DNA of 64,000 nucleotides, from NCBI RefSeq assembly GCF_014295415.1, contig NZ_CP052909.1, forward strand, positions 496,001-560,000, in the 5' to 3' direction. The translations under genes and the position numbers were made by a program. Position 1 is the first letter of the stretch. Every line of letters begins with the position of its first letter. Of the stretch, positions 28,298 to 39,628 are shown piece by piece. The notes beneath the pieces were generated by a model. The model searched no databases and was not told the origin of the DNA. It saw only the letters and a list, made by a program, of their open reading frames with translations. Source of the DNA: Constantimarinum furrinae. Lineage in GTDB: Bacteria; Bacteroidota; Bacteroidia; Flavobacteriales; Flavobacteriaceae.

Positions 28298-29743
28298 ATG
28301 GAAGAGAAGATCATAGATGAAACAAAGCAGGGTGAAGCCCTGGTTCTGGAAAACAGCAGCGCTAATTCCCGAAAATTGTATCTGGAGAGTTATGGTTGTC
28401 AGATGAATTTCAGTGACAGCGAGATCGTAGCCTCTATATTAGCGAAAGAAGGCTATAATACAACCTCACTAATGGAGGAAGCCGATCTTGTACTCGTCAA
28501 TACGTGCTCTATTCGTGATAAAGCTGAACAGACCGTTAGAAAGCGTCTTGAAAAATACAATGCCGTAAAGAAGATCAATCCGAAGATGAAAGTAGGAGTT
28601 CTAGGCTGTATGGCCGAACGCCTTAAGAGTAAATTTCTGGAGGAAGAAAAGATCGTAGATATGGTAGTTGGCCCCGACGCCTATAAGGATCTACCTAATC
28701 TACTGGAGGAAGTGGAAGCCGGACGAGACGCAGTTAATGTCGTGCTTTCAAAAGATGAAACCTATGGAGATATTTCTCCGGTACGTCTGGACACCAACGG
28801 TATAAATGCATTGGTAAGTATCACCCGGGGTTGTGACAATATGTGTACCTTTTGTGTGGTTCCCTTTACTCGCGGAAGAGAACGCAGCCGAAACCCGAAA
28901 AGTATTCTGGAAGAAGTAAATGATCTGGCGCGCAAAGGCTATAAAGAGATCACTTTACTGGGGCAGAATGTGGACAGTTATTTATGGTATGGCGGCGGAC
29001 TCAAAAAAGATTTTAAAAATGCCTCCGAAATGCAACAGGCTACTGCTACAGATTTTGCTCAGTTGCTCGAAATGGTCGCCGTGGCTCAGCCCGGAATGCG
29101 AATTCGGTTTTCAACTTCGAATCCGCAGGATATGACAGAAGATGTTCTGCATACCATGGCAAAGTATAAGAACATTTGCAATCATATTCATTTACCGGTT
29201 CAGAGTGGAAGCACCAGGATCCTAAAGGAAATGAACCGACAGCACACCCGTGAGGAGTATATAAAACTAATAGACCGCATTAATGAAATTATTCCCGATT
29301 GCGGAATTTCTCAGGATCTTATCGCCGGATTTCCTACGGAAACAGAAGAAGACCATCAGGATACCCTTAGCTTGATGGAATATGTAAAGTATTATTTCGG
29401 ATTTATGTTTACTTATTCCGAACGCCCCGGAACCATGGCCGCACGAAAACTAGAAGATGATGTCCCAGAAGCCGTTAAGAAAAGACGCCTCACCGAGATC
29501 GTCGACATGCAAAGAAAACACAGTGCGTATCGCACTCAACAGTTTTTAGGCAAAACTGTGGAAGTTCTAATAGAACGAGAGTCGAAAAAAAGTACTACTG
29601 ACTGGAGTGGTAGAAGCGAGCAAAGTCTGGTGGTTGTGTTTCCTAAAGAACACTATAAACCGGGCGATTTTGTACAAGTAAAAATAACCGATTGTACCAG
29701 TGCGACTCTAATCGGGGAAGCAGTTGGACAAAGTAAATTGTAA
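28298..29743 (+). CDS. miaB: tRNA 2-methylthioadenosine synthase MiaB
   Basis: 481 residues from the ATG at 28298 (MEEKIIDET); an ATG three codons earlier is also in frame. The N-terminal MTTase domain has [13 protein letters not shown] and [11 protein letters not shown]. The radical SAM motif is [19 protein letters not shown], and a C-terminal TRAM domain follows ([14 protein letters not shown] onward). It adds a methylthio group to i6A37 of tRNAs reading UNN codons, using two iron-sulfur clusters. It begins a run of co-directional genes with the sigma-54 activator 31 bases downstream. Confidence 0.96.
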   Translation: MEEKIIDETKQGEALVLENSSANSRKLYLESYGCQMNFSDSEIVASILAKEGYNTTSLMEEADLVLVNTCSIRDKAEQTVRKRLEKYNAVKKINPKMKVGVLGCMAERLKSKFLEEEKIVDMVVGPDAYKDLPNLLEEVEAGRDAVNVVLSKDETYGDISPVRLDTNGINALVSITRGCDNMCTFCVVPFTRGRERSRNPKSILEEVNDLARKGYKEITLLGQNVDSYLWYGGGLKKDFKNASEMQQATATDFAQLLEMVAVAQPGMRIRFSTSNPQDMTEDVLHTMAKYKNICNHIHLPVQSGSTRILKEMNRQHTREEYIKLIDRINEIIPDCGISQDLIAGFPTETEEDHQDTLSLMEYVKYYFGFMFTYSERPGTMAARKLEDDVPEAVKKRRLTEIVDMQRKHSAYRTQQFLGKTVEVLIERESKKSTTDWSGRSEQSLVVVFPKEHYKPGDFVQVKITDCTSATLIGEAVGQSKL

Positions 29744-29774
29744 CTAATAAATAACTAAACTTTTAACTCGAAAA

Positions 29775-31052
29775 GTGGAAAGCGTACAAGCGATAAAACA
29801 ACGATTTGGAATTATTGGGAACGATCCTAAGCTTAATCGTGCCGTAGAGAAAGCCATACAAGTGGCTCCTACCGATATTTCGGTGTTGGTTACAGGGGAA
29901 AGTGGTGTTGGGAAGGAAAGCATCCCGAAGATCATACATTCGCTTTCTCACCGCAAACACGGAAAATATATAGCCGTGAATTGTGGAGCTATCCCTGAAG
30001 GAACTATAGATAGTGAATTGTTTGGACATGAAAAAGGCTCCTTTACGGGTGCGACTGCCACCCGAAGCGGTTATTTTGAAGTGGCCGACGGCGGAACGAT
30101 TTTTCTGGATGAAGTGGGAGAACTTCCCTTACCCACTCAGGTCCGACTTTTACGGGTTCTTGAAAACGGCGAGTTTATTAAAGTAGGGTCTTCAAAATCA
30201 CAAAAAACCGATGTACGCATCGTAGCAGCGACCAATGTAAAGATGGTCGAGGCCATTGAAAAGGGAAAATTCAGGGAAGATCTGTATTATCGTTTAAGCA
30301 CGGTTGACATCAACTTACCTCCGCTGCGGGAACGGTCTGAGGATATTCATCTATTGTTCAGAAAATTTGCAGCCGATTTCGCACAGAAGTATAAAATGCC
30401 CACCATTCGGTTAGATGAGGCCGCTTCGGGATTATTGCTTCAGTATCGCTGGGGTGGAAATATCCGTCAGTTGCGAAATGTGGCCGAGCAGATCTCTGTT
30501 CTGGAACAGGATCGAAATATTACTTACAGCACACTTAGGCATTATCTGCCCGATGTTGGGAGTCAGTTGCCGGCCGTGATCAATTCCAAAAAACAGCAAA
30601 GCGATTTCAGTAGTGAAAGAGAGATCCTGTATAAAGTGTTATTCGACATGCAACGGGATGTAAATGATTTGAAAAAACTTACTCTGGAACTTATGAATAG
30701 TGGAAACGCATCAAAGGTAAAAGAGGAAAATTCGAAGTTGATCAAAAAGATATATTCCGAAGAAAACAACCGTGAAGAAGAACTGGCTGCGATAGTGGAT
30801 GAAGAAAATGATACTGCCCCCAGCGATGTGGAAGTTCTTAATATTCCGTCCAAACCTGAAGAAACAAAAAAAGGGAATTACGACTTTGCCGAAGAGATCC
30901 AGGAGGAAGAAAATTTATCGCTTCAGGAAAAGGAGTTGGAACTCATTAAAAAATCCCTTGAAAAATATAAAGGAAAACGAAAGGATGCTGCAGACGAACT
31001 GGGAATTTCGGAACGTACCCTGTATCGCAAGATCAAACAATATAATTTGTAA
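29775..31052 (+). CDS. Sigma-54 activator without receiver domain
   Basis: 425 residues, GTG start after an A-rich leader. The AAA+ domain begins at once: Walker A GESGVGKES, the sigma-54 contact loop as GSFTGA (GAFTGA with Ala to Ser), Walker B GGTIFLDEVGEL and the RLSTVDINLPPLRER sensor region. A low-complexity acidic linker follows, then a Fis-type HTH (GKRKDAADELGISERTLYRK). There is no REC, PAS or GAF domain, so input must come from a partner or from expression level. A candidate sigma-54 promoter lies 3 kb downstream before groES. Confidence 0.93.
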   Translation: MESVQAIKQRFGIIGNDPKLNRAVEKAIQVAPTDISVLVTGESGVGKESIPKIIHSLSHRKHGKYIAVNCGAIPEGTIDSELFGHEKGSFTGATATRSGYFEVADGGTIFLDEVGELPLPTQVRLLRVLENGEFIKVGSSKSQKTDVRIVAATNVKMVEAIEKGKFREDLYYRLSTVDINLPPLRERSEDIHLLFRKFAADFAQKYKMPTIRLDEAASGLLLQYRWGGNIRQLRNVAEQISVLEQDRNITYSTLRHYLPDVGSQLPAVINSKKQQSDFSSEREILYKVLFDMQRDVNDLKKLTLELMNSGNASKVKEENSKLIKKIYSEENNREEELAAIVDEENDTAPSDVEVLNIPSKPEETKKGNYDFAEEIQEEENLSLQEKELELIKKSLEKYKGKRKDAADELGISERTLYRKIKQYNL

Positions 31053-31072
31053 TTTACCGCTATAGGAACGCT

Positions 31073-31585
31073 ATGAGGATTCTTAAAATTTTTAGCCTGC
31101 TTTTAATATTGGTTACGATACTTCAGGGGTGTAAATTCTATTCGTTTACCGGAGCAGATATCGATTATTCCACGACAAAAACCTATCAGGTAAATTATTT
31201 TCAGAACAATGCTCCTATTGTAGAACCGGGGATCGCGAGGGATTTTACGCTAAAACTGCAGGATCTTATCTTAAATCAGACGAGCCTGGATCTGGTAAAC
31301 AACAATGGAGATCTTGTGTATGAAGGCGAGATCACCGAATACTATATCAGCCCCATTACGGCCACCTCACAAAGTACGGCCGCACAAAACCGACTCACGG
31401 TGAGTATTAATGTTCGGTTTTATAATACTAAGAATGTGGAAAAGGATTTCGAGAAGCGATTTTCCTTTTATTTCGACTATGCCGGAGGGACGCAACTCAC
31501 GGGATCGCAACTGGACGATGCGCTAAATGTGATCTTTGAGCGAATTTCACAGGATGTTTTTAATGCCTCACTGGCAAACTGGTAA
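31073..31585 (+). CDS. lptE: LPS assembly lipoprotein LptE
   Basis: 170 residues with a lipoprotein signal ending LQGC (C20), then the LptE/RlpB-type fold: FYSFTGADIDYSTTKTYQV, LDLVNNNGDLVYEGEITEY and a C-terminal helix. It plugs LptD in the outer membrane and helps insert LPS. It lies 20 bases after the activator gene and 6 bases before the next gene, in the order usual for flavobacteria. Confidence 0.88.
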   Translation: MRILKIFSLLLILVTILQGCKFYSFTGADIDYSTTKTYQVNYFQNNAPIVEPGIARDFTLKLQDLILNQTSLDLVNNNGDLVYEGEITEYYISPITATSQSTAAQNRLTVSINVRFYNTKNVEKDFEKRFSFYFDYAGGTQLTGSQLDDALNVIFERISQDVFNASLANW

Positions 31586-31591
31586 TTTATT

Positions 31592-32485
31592 TTGAACACA
31601 AAAAGCTATACATATCTGCTTGCGAATCCGCAGGAATTTAACGTCTCTAATCTGGAGGAGCTGGCGGCTGTGATAGAAAAATATCCCTACTTTCAAAGCG
31701 CACGGGCGCTGCAATTGAAAGGGCTTCACAATACAGACAGTTATTTATACAACGATGCCCTTAGGAAAACAGCCGCCTATACAGCAGATCGTGATGTGCT
31801 GTTCGATTATATTACTTCGGAACGATTTTCACAGAATGAAATTTCTAAGACTATCCTGGAGCAGGAAGACCCTGTAATGAAGATGGACGTAGTAACTGAA
31901 GATCTTTCGGAAGAAGTAAGTTTGGAGCTTGACAAGCAGATAAAAGCTGAGCTTAAAAAGGCCGAAGCCATATTAAATCCTGAGTTATTTCAGCGTAAAT
32001 TAGAATCGGTAAAAGAGATTGTTACCTCAAAAACCGAAACTTCTGATGCTGAAGAAATCCTTCAGACCGACAAACCTTTAGAATTTAAGAAAGATGACAC
32101 CCATTCTTTCAGTGAATGGTTAAAGTTGACCAGCGCTACACCCATCGACCGTACCCCTCCTTCCGAAGCAAAGAAACAGAAGACTGAAGAAACTGCGGAG
32201 GCTCAAAATGATAAGGACAAAAAGTTCGAGTTGATCGACAAATTTATTCAGAAGCGTCCCCGTCTTGCACCCACCAGAAATGAAGAAAACCAGAAAGATC
32301 TTTCAGAACCATTTATACAAACTCCTGAAGCCTTGATGACAGAGACTTTGGCGAAGGTCTATGTACAGCAAAAGAATTACGAGAAAGCCTTACAGGCGTA
32401 TAAAATTTTAATTTTGAAATATCCCGAAAAAAGTGGTTTCTTTGCAGACCAAATTCGGGCAATAAAAAATTTGAATACTAAATAG
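31592..32485 (+). CDS. TPR-containing protein of unknown function
   Basis: 297 residues, TTG start (TTG-AAC-ACA) 6 bases after lptE; no in-frame ATG occurs before the conserved-looking N-terminus YTYLLANPQEFNVSNLEEL. The middle is charged and low in complexity. A single clear tetratricopeptide motif, AKVYVQQKNYEKALQAYKIL, sits near the C-terminus. No signal peptide, so cytoplasmic. It is probably co-translated with lptE and secG; a role is not known. Confidence 0.8.
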   Translation: MNTKSYTYLLANPQEFNVSNLEELAAVIEKYPYFQSARALQLKGLHNTDSYLYNDALRKTAAYTADRDVLFDYITSERFSQNEISKTILEQEDPVMKMDVVTEDLSEEVSLELDKQIKAELKKAEAILNPELFQRKLESVKEIVTSKTETSDAEEILQTDKPLEFKKDDTHSFSEWLKLTSATPIDRTPPSEAKKQKTEETAEAQNDKDKKFELIDKFIQKRPRLAPTRNEENQKDLSEPFIQTPEALMTETLAKVYVQQKNYEKALQAYKILILKYPEKSGFFADQIRAIKNLNTK

Positions 32486-32490
32486 GAATT

Positions 32491-32838
32491 ATGAGCACGT
32501 TTACAATATTTTTAATTTTAATTATTTTCGTGGCCTTTTTACTGGTCGTGGTAGTAATGGTACAGAATCCAAAAGGCGGCGGACTATCTTCATCTTTTGG
32601 AGGTGGCGGAAGTCAGCAACTGGGAGGTGTACAAAAAACCACCGATTTCTTGGACAAGAGTACCTGGACACTGGCAACCTTATTGCTGGTATTGATCCTG
32701 TTATCCAGTATCCCGTTAATGGGTGGTACAGGAACCGGTGACGTTGATCCTGTAAACACTACGAATGTTCCTGTAACTCCGGTACCCGGTGCCGCAGGAG
32801 ACACCAACACTTCGGGAGAGCCTGAGACCAATCAGTAA
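32491..32838 (+). CDS. secG: Preprotein translocase subunit SecG
   Basis: 115 residues. Two membrane helices (residues about 3-22 and 54-75) flank a loop with the SecG signature MVQNPKGGGLSSSFGGGGSQ. The C-terminus after the second helix is longer than in E. coli and rich in Thr, Pro and Gly. SecG assists SecYE-dependent export. It ends the miaB-activator-lptE-TPR-secG run, followed by a strong terminator. Confidence 0.95.
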   Translation: MSTFTIFLILIIFVAFLLVVVVMVQNPKGGGLSSSFGGGGSQQLGGVQKTTDFLDKSTWTLATLLLVLILLSSIPLMGGTGTGDVDPVNTTNVPVTPVPGAAGDTNTSGEPETNQ

Positions 32839-32864
32839 TCTGTCGTGAACCTATAACATATCGG

Positions 32865-32893
32865 TGCCAGCTTGTCATAAGCTGGCATTTTTT
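32865..32893 (+). terminator. Terminator after secG
   Basis: Perfect 9-bp arms TGCCAGCTT and AAGCTGGCA around GTCAT, followed by six T. It separates the secG transcript from groESL. Confidence 0.9.
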
Positions 32894-32919
32894 GTTTCAA
32901 AATGTCAGTTTTATTGCAA

Positions 32920-32935
32920 TGGCATAATTTCTGCC
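32920..32935 (+). promoter_or_regulatory. Candidate sigma-54 promoter of groESL
   Basis: TGGCA at 32920-32924 and CTGC at 32931-32934 have the exact -24/-12 spacing (GG to GC, 11 bases) of the sigma-54 consensus TGGCAC-N5-TTGC, with one mismatch in each half. It lies 50 bases before the groES ATG. No good TAnnTTTG element was found in the same gap. Confidence 0.5.
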
Positions 32936-32984
32936 AATTACAGAATCAAAAAAATAATAATAACCATATAAAAACATATTGAAA

Positions 32985-33260
32985 ATGGCATTAAAAATTC
33001 AACCACTTTCAGACAGGGTTTTGGTAGAGCCACAGGAGGCTGAAACCAAAACTGCTTCGGGAATCTATATTCCGGATTCGGCTAAAGAAAAACCACAACG
33101 CGGAAAAGTGATCGCTGTTGGAAAAGGCAAAAAAGATCACGATATGACCGTAAAAAAAGGAGATATTGTCCTGTACGGAAAATATTCGGGCAGTGAATTA
33201 AAGCTGGACGGTAAAGACTATCTCATTATGCGTGAAGACGACATCCTTGCAATCGTGTAA
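32985..33260 (+). CDS. groES: Co-chaperonin GroES
   Basis: 91 residues from the ATG at 32985 ([16 protein letters not shown]); a TTG two codons earlier is in frame but unlikely. The mobile loop is [20 protein letters not shown], and the C-terminal strand [13 protein letters not shown] is standard. It caps GroEL during protein folding. groEL follows after 94 bases. Confidence 0.97.
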   Translation: MALKIQPLSDRVLVEPQEAETKTASGIYIPDSAKEKPQRGKVIAVGKGKKDHDMTVKKGDIVLYGKYSGSELKLDGKDYLIMREDDILAIV

Positions 33261-33342
33261 GGGTCGATCCATGTAATTTCACCAAAATCATTAAAATAAA
33301 AACTAAGTTAACAGCGCTTAAAGCAAACCGCTTAAAGCCTAA

Positions 33343-34986
<1,644 letters not shown>

Positions 34987-35030
34987 GCGTGAAATCCAGA
35001 TTTCGACGCTGGAAATAATAGTTACTTATT

Positions 35031-35062
35031 TAAAAGACCTCGGCTAATCGTCGGGGTCTTTT
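35031..35062 (+). terminator. Terminator after groEL
   Basis: Arms AAAAGACCTCGG and TCGGGGTCTTTT around CTAATCG form a long stem with wobble pairs and end in TTTT. A weaker inverted repeat, GCGTGAAATC/GATTTCGACGC, lies just before it at 34987-35009. The 180 bases that follow to the next gene show nothing recognisable. Confidence 0.8.
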
Positions 35063-35249
35063 CAGTAATACTGTAATATCTGCTCAATAGCCTCAATAAC
35101 TTAACCTGTTTAAATTGCTTAACTAGTGCTTTTATAGATCCGTAAACAACGCAGTAAGGATTTGTTCGGAATAAGATCGTAAGGATGTCCTACGGATACA
35201 AATTGTCACGACAACCTAATGAGCGAGCGAAATGGACAAATGTAACGGC

Positions 35250-35462
35250 TTAATCTTTCGGTTTTCGGATTAAACTGTAAAGTGATAGCGCCACCAGGGT
35301 GATCACAAGCGGATACAGCACAAACAAATCTACTCGTATCACATCCGCTCCCCCATCGGGTCGGGCTAGCATCCAATCGTGCATATAACTACTCCAAACC
35401 ACCGCAAAAATGATCACTACAATGGTAATGGCGTACAATAGAAAAAGTTTGGTGGATTTCAT
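35250..35462 (-). CDS. Small two-helix membrane protein
   Basis: 70 residues: a membrane helix (LFLLYAITIVVIIFAVVW), a short polar loop (MHDWMLARPDGGADVIRVD) and a second helix (LYPLVITLVALSLYSLI) ending in basic RKPKD. No family is recognised. Hydrophobicity and charge placement make it a believable gene. A hairpin at 35482-35502 insulates it from the gene upstream. Confidence 0.6.
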   Translation of the reverse strand: MKSTKLFLLYAITIVVIIFAVVWSSYMHDWMLARPDGGADVIRVDLFVLYPLVITLVALSLYSLIRKPKD

Positions 35463-35477
35463 GTTGTGTAAAAATAT

Positions 35478-35507
35478 AAAAACCGCTCTGTTTAGGAGCG
35501 GTCTTGT
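35478..35507 (-). terminator. Terminator between two small genes
   Basis: Perfect 7-bp arms ACCGCTC (35482-35488) and GAGCGGT (35496-35502) with T-rich flanks on both strands. Leftward it would end the transcript of the lysine-rich 31-residue gene. Confidence 0.75.
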
Positions 35508-35549
35508 TTGTTTTTTTAATAAGGTTTATACGAAATAAACCATCGAGAA

Positions 35550-35645
35550 TTACTTCTTTTTAGAAGCAGTCTGAGTACCCTTTTTAGCTGGAGCTTTTGG
35601 AGCTTTCTTAGCTTGAGGCTTACTGTTTGACTTTGGTGTTGCCAT
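35550..35645 (-). CDS. 31-residue Lys/Ala/Pro-rich peptide
   Basis: A short frame starting MATPKSNSKPQAKKAPKAPA and ending KKGTQTASKKK. About a third of the residues are lysine, resembling histone-H1-like or nucleoid-binding tails. It has an A/T-rich leader (ATTAATT) and a terminator 48 bases after its stop, like a complete gene. Function is not known; binding to nucleic acid is a guess from composition. Confidence 0.55.
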   Translation of the reverse strand: MATPKSNSKPQAKKAPKAPAKKGTQTASKKK

Positions 35646-35741
35646 AATTAATTATATTTAAATAACTAAGTAAATGTACATCAGAATTTGACTCGTGATG
35701 ATTTTATTGGCTAAAAATTAACTAAAAAATAATCACTTATT

Positions 35742-36062
35742 TTAGGCCAAAAATTCCTTGCATGCCTCAACGCAATCACGACAGGCTTTTGCACATTCCT
35801 GGCAGTGATCGTGCTCGTGTTTTCCACATTCATCGGCACAGTCGTTACAAACCTCGATACAGTATTTTACTAGTGCGTTGACATTGGTATAACCTGTAGA
35901 AAGCACCTGATTTAAAGTACTGCAAACTTCGGCACAAACACGGTCTGTACGTATACAGTTTGCCATCATTTTTACATTTTCTTCATCTAAACAAGCATCG
36001 GCACAATAATTACAATGATTGATGCAATTTCCCAGTGCGTGTATTAATTTTTCGTTTCTCAT
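35742..36062 (-). CDS. Cys-rich four-helix-bundle copper-binding protein
   Basis: 106 residues with 16 cysteines spaced along helices (NCINHCNYCADAC, ICVEVCNDC-like CIEVCNDCADEC, CQECAKACRDCVEAC). This is the DUF326/Csp pattern of cytosolic copper-storage proteins, which hold many Cu(I) ions inside the bundle. No signal peptide, so cytoplasmic. It is the last gene of the leftward metal cluster, 87 bases after the copper-type P-ATPase, which fits a role in buffering copper. Confidence 0.88.
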   Translation of the reverse strand: MRNEKLIHALGNCINHCNYCADACLDEENVKMMANCIRTDRVCAEVCSTLNQVLSTGYTNVNALVKYCIEVCNDCADECGKHEHDHCQECAKACRDCVEACKEFLA

Positions 36063-36149
36063 GACATATAATTTTTGTTATCTCTTAAAAGTATAGGATA
36101 ACAGATCAAAAATGTCTTAAAGTCCTGATAAGGTTTTGTTATAATAATA

Positions 36150-38651
36150 CTATTTAAGACGTATAGATCTTAATCGTAACGCATTTGCAATAACCGATAC
36201 CGAACTGAAGCTCATCGCCAGTGCTGCGATCATTGGTGAGAGTAATATTCCGAAGATGGGAAATAATACTCCGGCGGCCACAGGAACCCCTAAGGTATTA
36301 TAGATAAGGGCGAAAAACAGATTCTGTTTAATATTTCGCATTACCTTTTCACTCAACGTAAAAGCCTTTACGATACCCTGTAAGTCTCCTTTAACGAGCG
36401 TAATTCCTGCACTCTCTATGGCAACATCGGTTCCGGTGCCCATGGCAATTCCTACATCACTTTTGGCCAAGGCCGGAGCGTCATTGATCCCATCCCCGGC
36501 CATGGCAACCTTTTTACCTTCCTTTTGATATCTCTCTACCTCTTCCAGTTTTTGCTTCGGAAGTACTTCAGCTTTAAAATGCTTTATATTGAGTTCGTTC
36601 GCTACTGCTCTTGCCGTATCTTCATTGTCTCCGGTTAACATGATCACCTCTATTCCCTTTTTCTGAAGTGTCGCTATTGCTTCCTTACTTGTACTTTTTA
36701 TGGCATCCGAGATCACCACATAGCCCACGACCGTATTATCGACAGCCACCATAGGTACGGTTTTTCCCTTTTTTTGCTGCTGAAGGATTTCCACTTGAAG
36801 CTTTTCGGGTACAGCAGCTTTAACATCCTCCATTAACTTTTGGTTCCCAACCGCTACCTTCTTGCCGTGTACTTCACCGGTAACCCCCTTGCCTGTTACA
36901 GCATCGAAATCTGTAGCCTCTAAAACTTCTATATCTTTCATTTTACCGTGTTGTACCGTGGCTTCTGCCAGGGGATGCTCACTTAAACTGTTCAAGGAGA
37001 CAACAAATTGAAGCACTTCTTTTTCTGAAAATCCTCCTTCAGAAACTCCTACTTTTTCTACCGACGGTGTTCCTTCGGTAATTGTGCCGGTCTTATCGAT
37101 AATAAGAACCTCAACTTTATTGAGCGTTTCCAACGCCTCGGCATTTTTGATCAATACGCCGTTCTGAGCTCCTTTACCAACGCCAACCATCACCGACATG
37201 GGTGTGGCGAGTCCCAAGGCACACGGACACGCAATGATCAACACCGCAATGGCATTTACGAGTGCAAAAACATAAGCCGGATCGGGTCCGAATATCGCCC
37301 AGACAACAAAAGTAATTATCGAAACAAGCACAACGATAGGCACAAAATACCCCGAAATGGTATCGGCCAATTTTTGAATTGGCGCCCTGCTCCTACTGGC
37401 GTTATTTACCATCTGAATGATCTGCGCCAATAAAGTTTCCGAACCTACCTTTTCGGCCTTCATCTCGAACGAACGATTGCCGTTAATGGTCCCCGAACTC
37501 ACCCCATCTCCTTCCCTCTTATTTACAGGAACCGGTTCTCCGGAGATCATCGACTCATCTACCGAAGTTTCTCCTTTGGTGATGCTTCCGTCAACAGGAA
37601 TCTTTTCTCCGGGTTTTACCCGCAACACATCGCCTTTGGAAATTTCATCTATAGCAATCTCCTCCTCTGTACCATTCACAATGCGAATGGCCTTGTTGGG
37701 AGCAAGTTTCAGTAATTCCTTTACCGCCGAATTGGTGCGCTGATGTGCCCGTGCTTCCAAAAGCTGCCCCAATAGCACCAGAGTGAGAATAACGGTTGCG
37801 GCTTCAAAATAGACATGGACCGTCCCGGCTTCCGTTTTAAACTGAGCAGGGAAAATATCCGGAAAAAGCATTCCGAAGACACTAAACAACCAGGCGACCC
37901 CAGCCCCGATCCCGATAAGCGTGAACATATTGAGATTCCACGTCTTGACCGAACGATACGCTCGTTCAAAAAACATCCAGGTAGCGTAAAATACAACCGG
38001 TATCGACAATCCAAACTGAACCCAGTTCCAATATTTCATGGGCATCCAGGTGTAAATCGGATTGTTGTGCACCATTTCGGACATGGCGATCAAAAATATA
38101 GGCAACGTAAATCCAAGCGCGATCCAGAATTTTCTCCGAAGAATTTTATACGATTTGTTCTCGTCAGATTCCTGCGGCTCCATAGCTACCAGATTCATAC
38201 CGCAAATGGGGCAATCACCGGGTTCATCCCTTACTACTTCGGGATGCATCGGGCAAGTATACTGAGTTTGGGAAGTTCTCATCATACTCACTTCTTCCAC
38301 CAGATCCATCCCACAAACCGGACAATCCCCCGGAGCATCATAGGTTTTTTCACCCTCACAATGCATGGGACAATAATACGTCCCTGTACCTTTCCCTTTC
38401 GGCATCTTCTCTTTGTGAGGTATATGCTGCTGTTCGTGGCCCGGTAAGGTAATGGAATACCGCGCGCCTTTTTCCTGTAAAGCCTGCTGTAAAACCTCCA
38501 GAGGAATATGAGAATCCATCTCAATGGTCGCTTCAGCCTTCTCAAGATCCACAAACGCCTTAGCAACGCCTTTGATCCCGGTTAAAACATCTTCCACGTG
38601 CTGTCTGCATCCTTGACAGGTCATTCCGTGGATTTGATAATCGTGCTTCAT
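36150..38651 (-). CDS. copA: Copper-type P1B ATPase with HMA and two HMBD domains
   Basis: 833 residues. An HMA domain has GMTCQGC (C12, C15). Two Cys-rich heavy-metal-binding domains follow near residues 90-120 and 128-156 ([20 protein letters not shown] and [18 protein letters not shown]). Eight membrane helices carry the ion motif CPC near residue 476. The phosphorylation site DKTGT is near 519 and GDGINDAP near 720. This is a Cu+ exporter of the CopA/CopB type; CPC favours Cu+ or Ag+. It stands between the NHL lipoprotein gene and the Cys-rich storage protein gene. Confidence 0.93.
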   Translation of the reverse strand: MKHDYQIHGMTCQGCRQHVEDVLTGIKGVAKAFVDLEKAEATIEMDSHIPLEVLQQALQEKGARYSITLPGHEQQHIPHKEKMPKGKGTGTYYCPMHCEGEKTYDAPGDCPVCGMDLVEEVSMMRTSQTQYTCPMHPEVVRDEPGDCPICGMNLVAMEPQESDENKSYKILRRKFWIALGFTLPIFLIAMSEMVHNNPIYTWMPMKYWNWVQFGLSIPVVFYATWMFFERAYRSVKTWNLNMFTLIGIGAGVAWLFSVFGMLFPDIFPAQFKTEAGTVHVYFEAATVILTLVLLGQLLEARAHQRTNSAVKELLKLAPNKAIRIVNGTEEEIAIDEISKGDVLRVKPGEKIPVDGSITKGETSVDESMISGEPVPVNKREGDGVSSGTINGNRSFEMKAEKVGSETLLAQIIQMVNNASRSRAPIQKLADTISGYFVPIVVLVSIITFVVWAIFGPDPAYVFALVNAIAVLIIACPCALGLATPMSVMVGVGKGAQNGVLIKNAEALETLNKVEVLIIDKTGTITEGTPSVEKVGVSEGGFSEKEVLQFVVSLNSLSEHPLAEATVQHGKMKDIEVLEATDFDAVTGKGVTGEVHGKKVAVGNQKLMEDVKAAVPEKLQVEILQQQKKGKTVPMVAVDNTVVGYVVISDAIKSTSKEAIATLQKKGIEVIMLTGDNEDTARAVANELNIKHFKAEVLPKQKLEEVERYQKEGKKVAMAGDGINDAPALAKSDVGIAMGTGTDVAIESAGITLVKGDLQGIVKAFTLSEKVMRNIKQNLFFALIYNTLGVPVAAGVLFPIFGILLSPMIAALAMSFSSVSVIANALRLRSIRLK

Positions 38652-38688
38652 GGTCTCAGGTTTTAAGCGTCATATCAAATGGCGCTAT

Positions 38689-39564
38689 CTAATGATCGTG
38701 ATCATGATGGTCATGATCTTCATGCTCTCCATCGGGATTGGCAACGATTTCCTTCCATTCAAAGACATTAATTTTACCATTTCGGTAATTAATAACATGC
38801 AATTTGTCATTGATAAGAATAAGATCGGTTGGCTTTGCAATATTTTCTGAAACCTCCTGCTGCAAAACACCTTGGTGATCAAAAACAAGAATTCGGTCGT
38901 TTTCAAAATCGGTTACAAATACGTTCATATCTGAAACATAAATTCCGGTTGCCGCATTCATCTTCTGGTCGGCACCCATTTGCTGAAGATATTTACCGGT
39001 CTTATCGAAAGCCTGTATGCGGTTGTTATAGGCATCTGCCACCCAGATACGATCCTCGGTTATCTGTACGTCGGTAGGATAGTAGAATTCTCCTTCGGCC
39101 TTCCCTTCCTTTCCGAAGGAGATCCAGTCCTGTCCTGTTTCAGAATATAAGATTCTGTTGTTATAGAAGTCGGCAATCGCAATTTCGGTACCTCGCCGCC
39201 ACACTCCTGCTGGAGCATCCAGACTGTCCTCAATTGCCATAATGTTTACAACATCCTCCTTCCATCTCATGATCTGGTCGTTTCCGTATTGGGGAATAAC
39301 AACTTCCGAATTTTCAGAAGAGATATGCATGGGCCTATCCAAAGAATCGATCGTTTTTCTCACTTTACCGTTTTCATCGATAAGTACCACTCTGTTGTGA
39401 TCGCCGTCACTTAGCCAGATCCCTTCAGCCGAATGCGCGATCCCAATGGGATTTACGCCTTCAGTTATTATAGTTTGTGATAATTGCCAGCTCTTTGGCT
39501 TTTCTTCCTGCTTACAGGAAAATAATGTAAATACGGCGGCTGCCGCGATGATAAGGTTTTTCAT
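38689..39564 (-). CDS. NHL-repeat lipoprotein with histidine-rich tail
   Basis: 291 residues. The lipobox ends at C17 (FTLFSCKQEE). Five or six beta-propeller blades of NHL type follow: GIWLSDGDHNRVVLIDENGK, IAIADFYNNRILY, IWVADAYNNRIQAFDKTGKY, VFVTDFENDRILVFDHQG. The tail is a dense His/Asp/Glu tract (EHEDHDHHDHDH) that should bind divalent metal. Probably a periplasm-facing lipoprotein. It lies between the double-HMA protein gene and copA, 37-64 bases from each, so a metal-related role is likely though the ligand of the propeller is unknown. Confidence 0.82.
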   Translation of the reverse strand: MKNLIIAAAAVFTLFSCKQEEKPKSWQLSQTIITEGVNPIGIAHSAEGIWLSDGDHNRVVLIDENGKVRKTIDSLDRPMHISSENSEVVIPQYGNDQIMRWKEDVVNIMAIEDSLDAPAGVWRRGTEIAIADFYNNRILYSETGQDWISFGKEGKAEGEFYYPTDVQITEDRIWVADAYNNRIQAFDKTGKYLQQMGADQKMNAATGIYVSDMNVFVTDFENDRILVFDHQGVLQQEVSENIAKPTDLILINDKLHVINYRNGKINVFEWKEIVANPDGEHEDHDHHDHDH

Positions 39565-39628
39565 TTTTAATGCTTTAAAAAAATCATTCCGAAGAAGATC
39601 TGAACTCCTTCGGAATGAAACTTATTAA

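Noticed and set aside
35063-35249. Intergenic stretch with loosely repeated GTAAGGAT/TACGGAT words
   Set aside because: Matches are short and inconsistent; no hairpin, promoter or frame could be supported.
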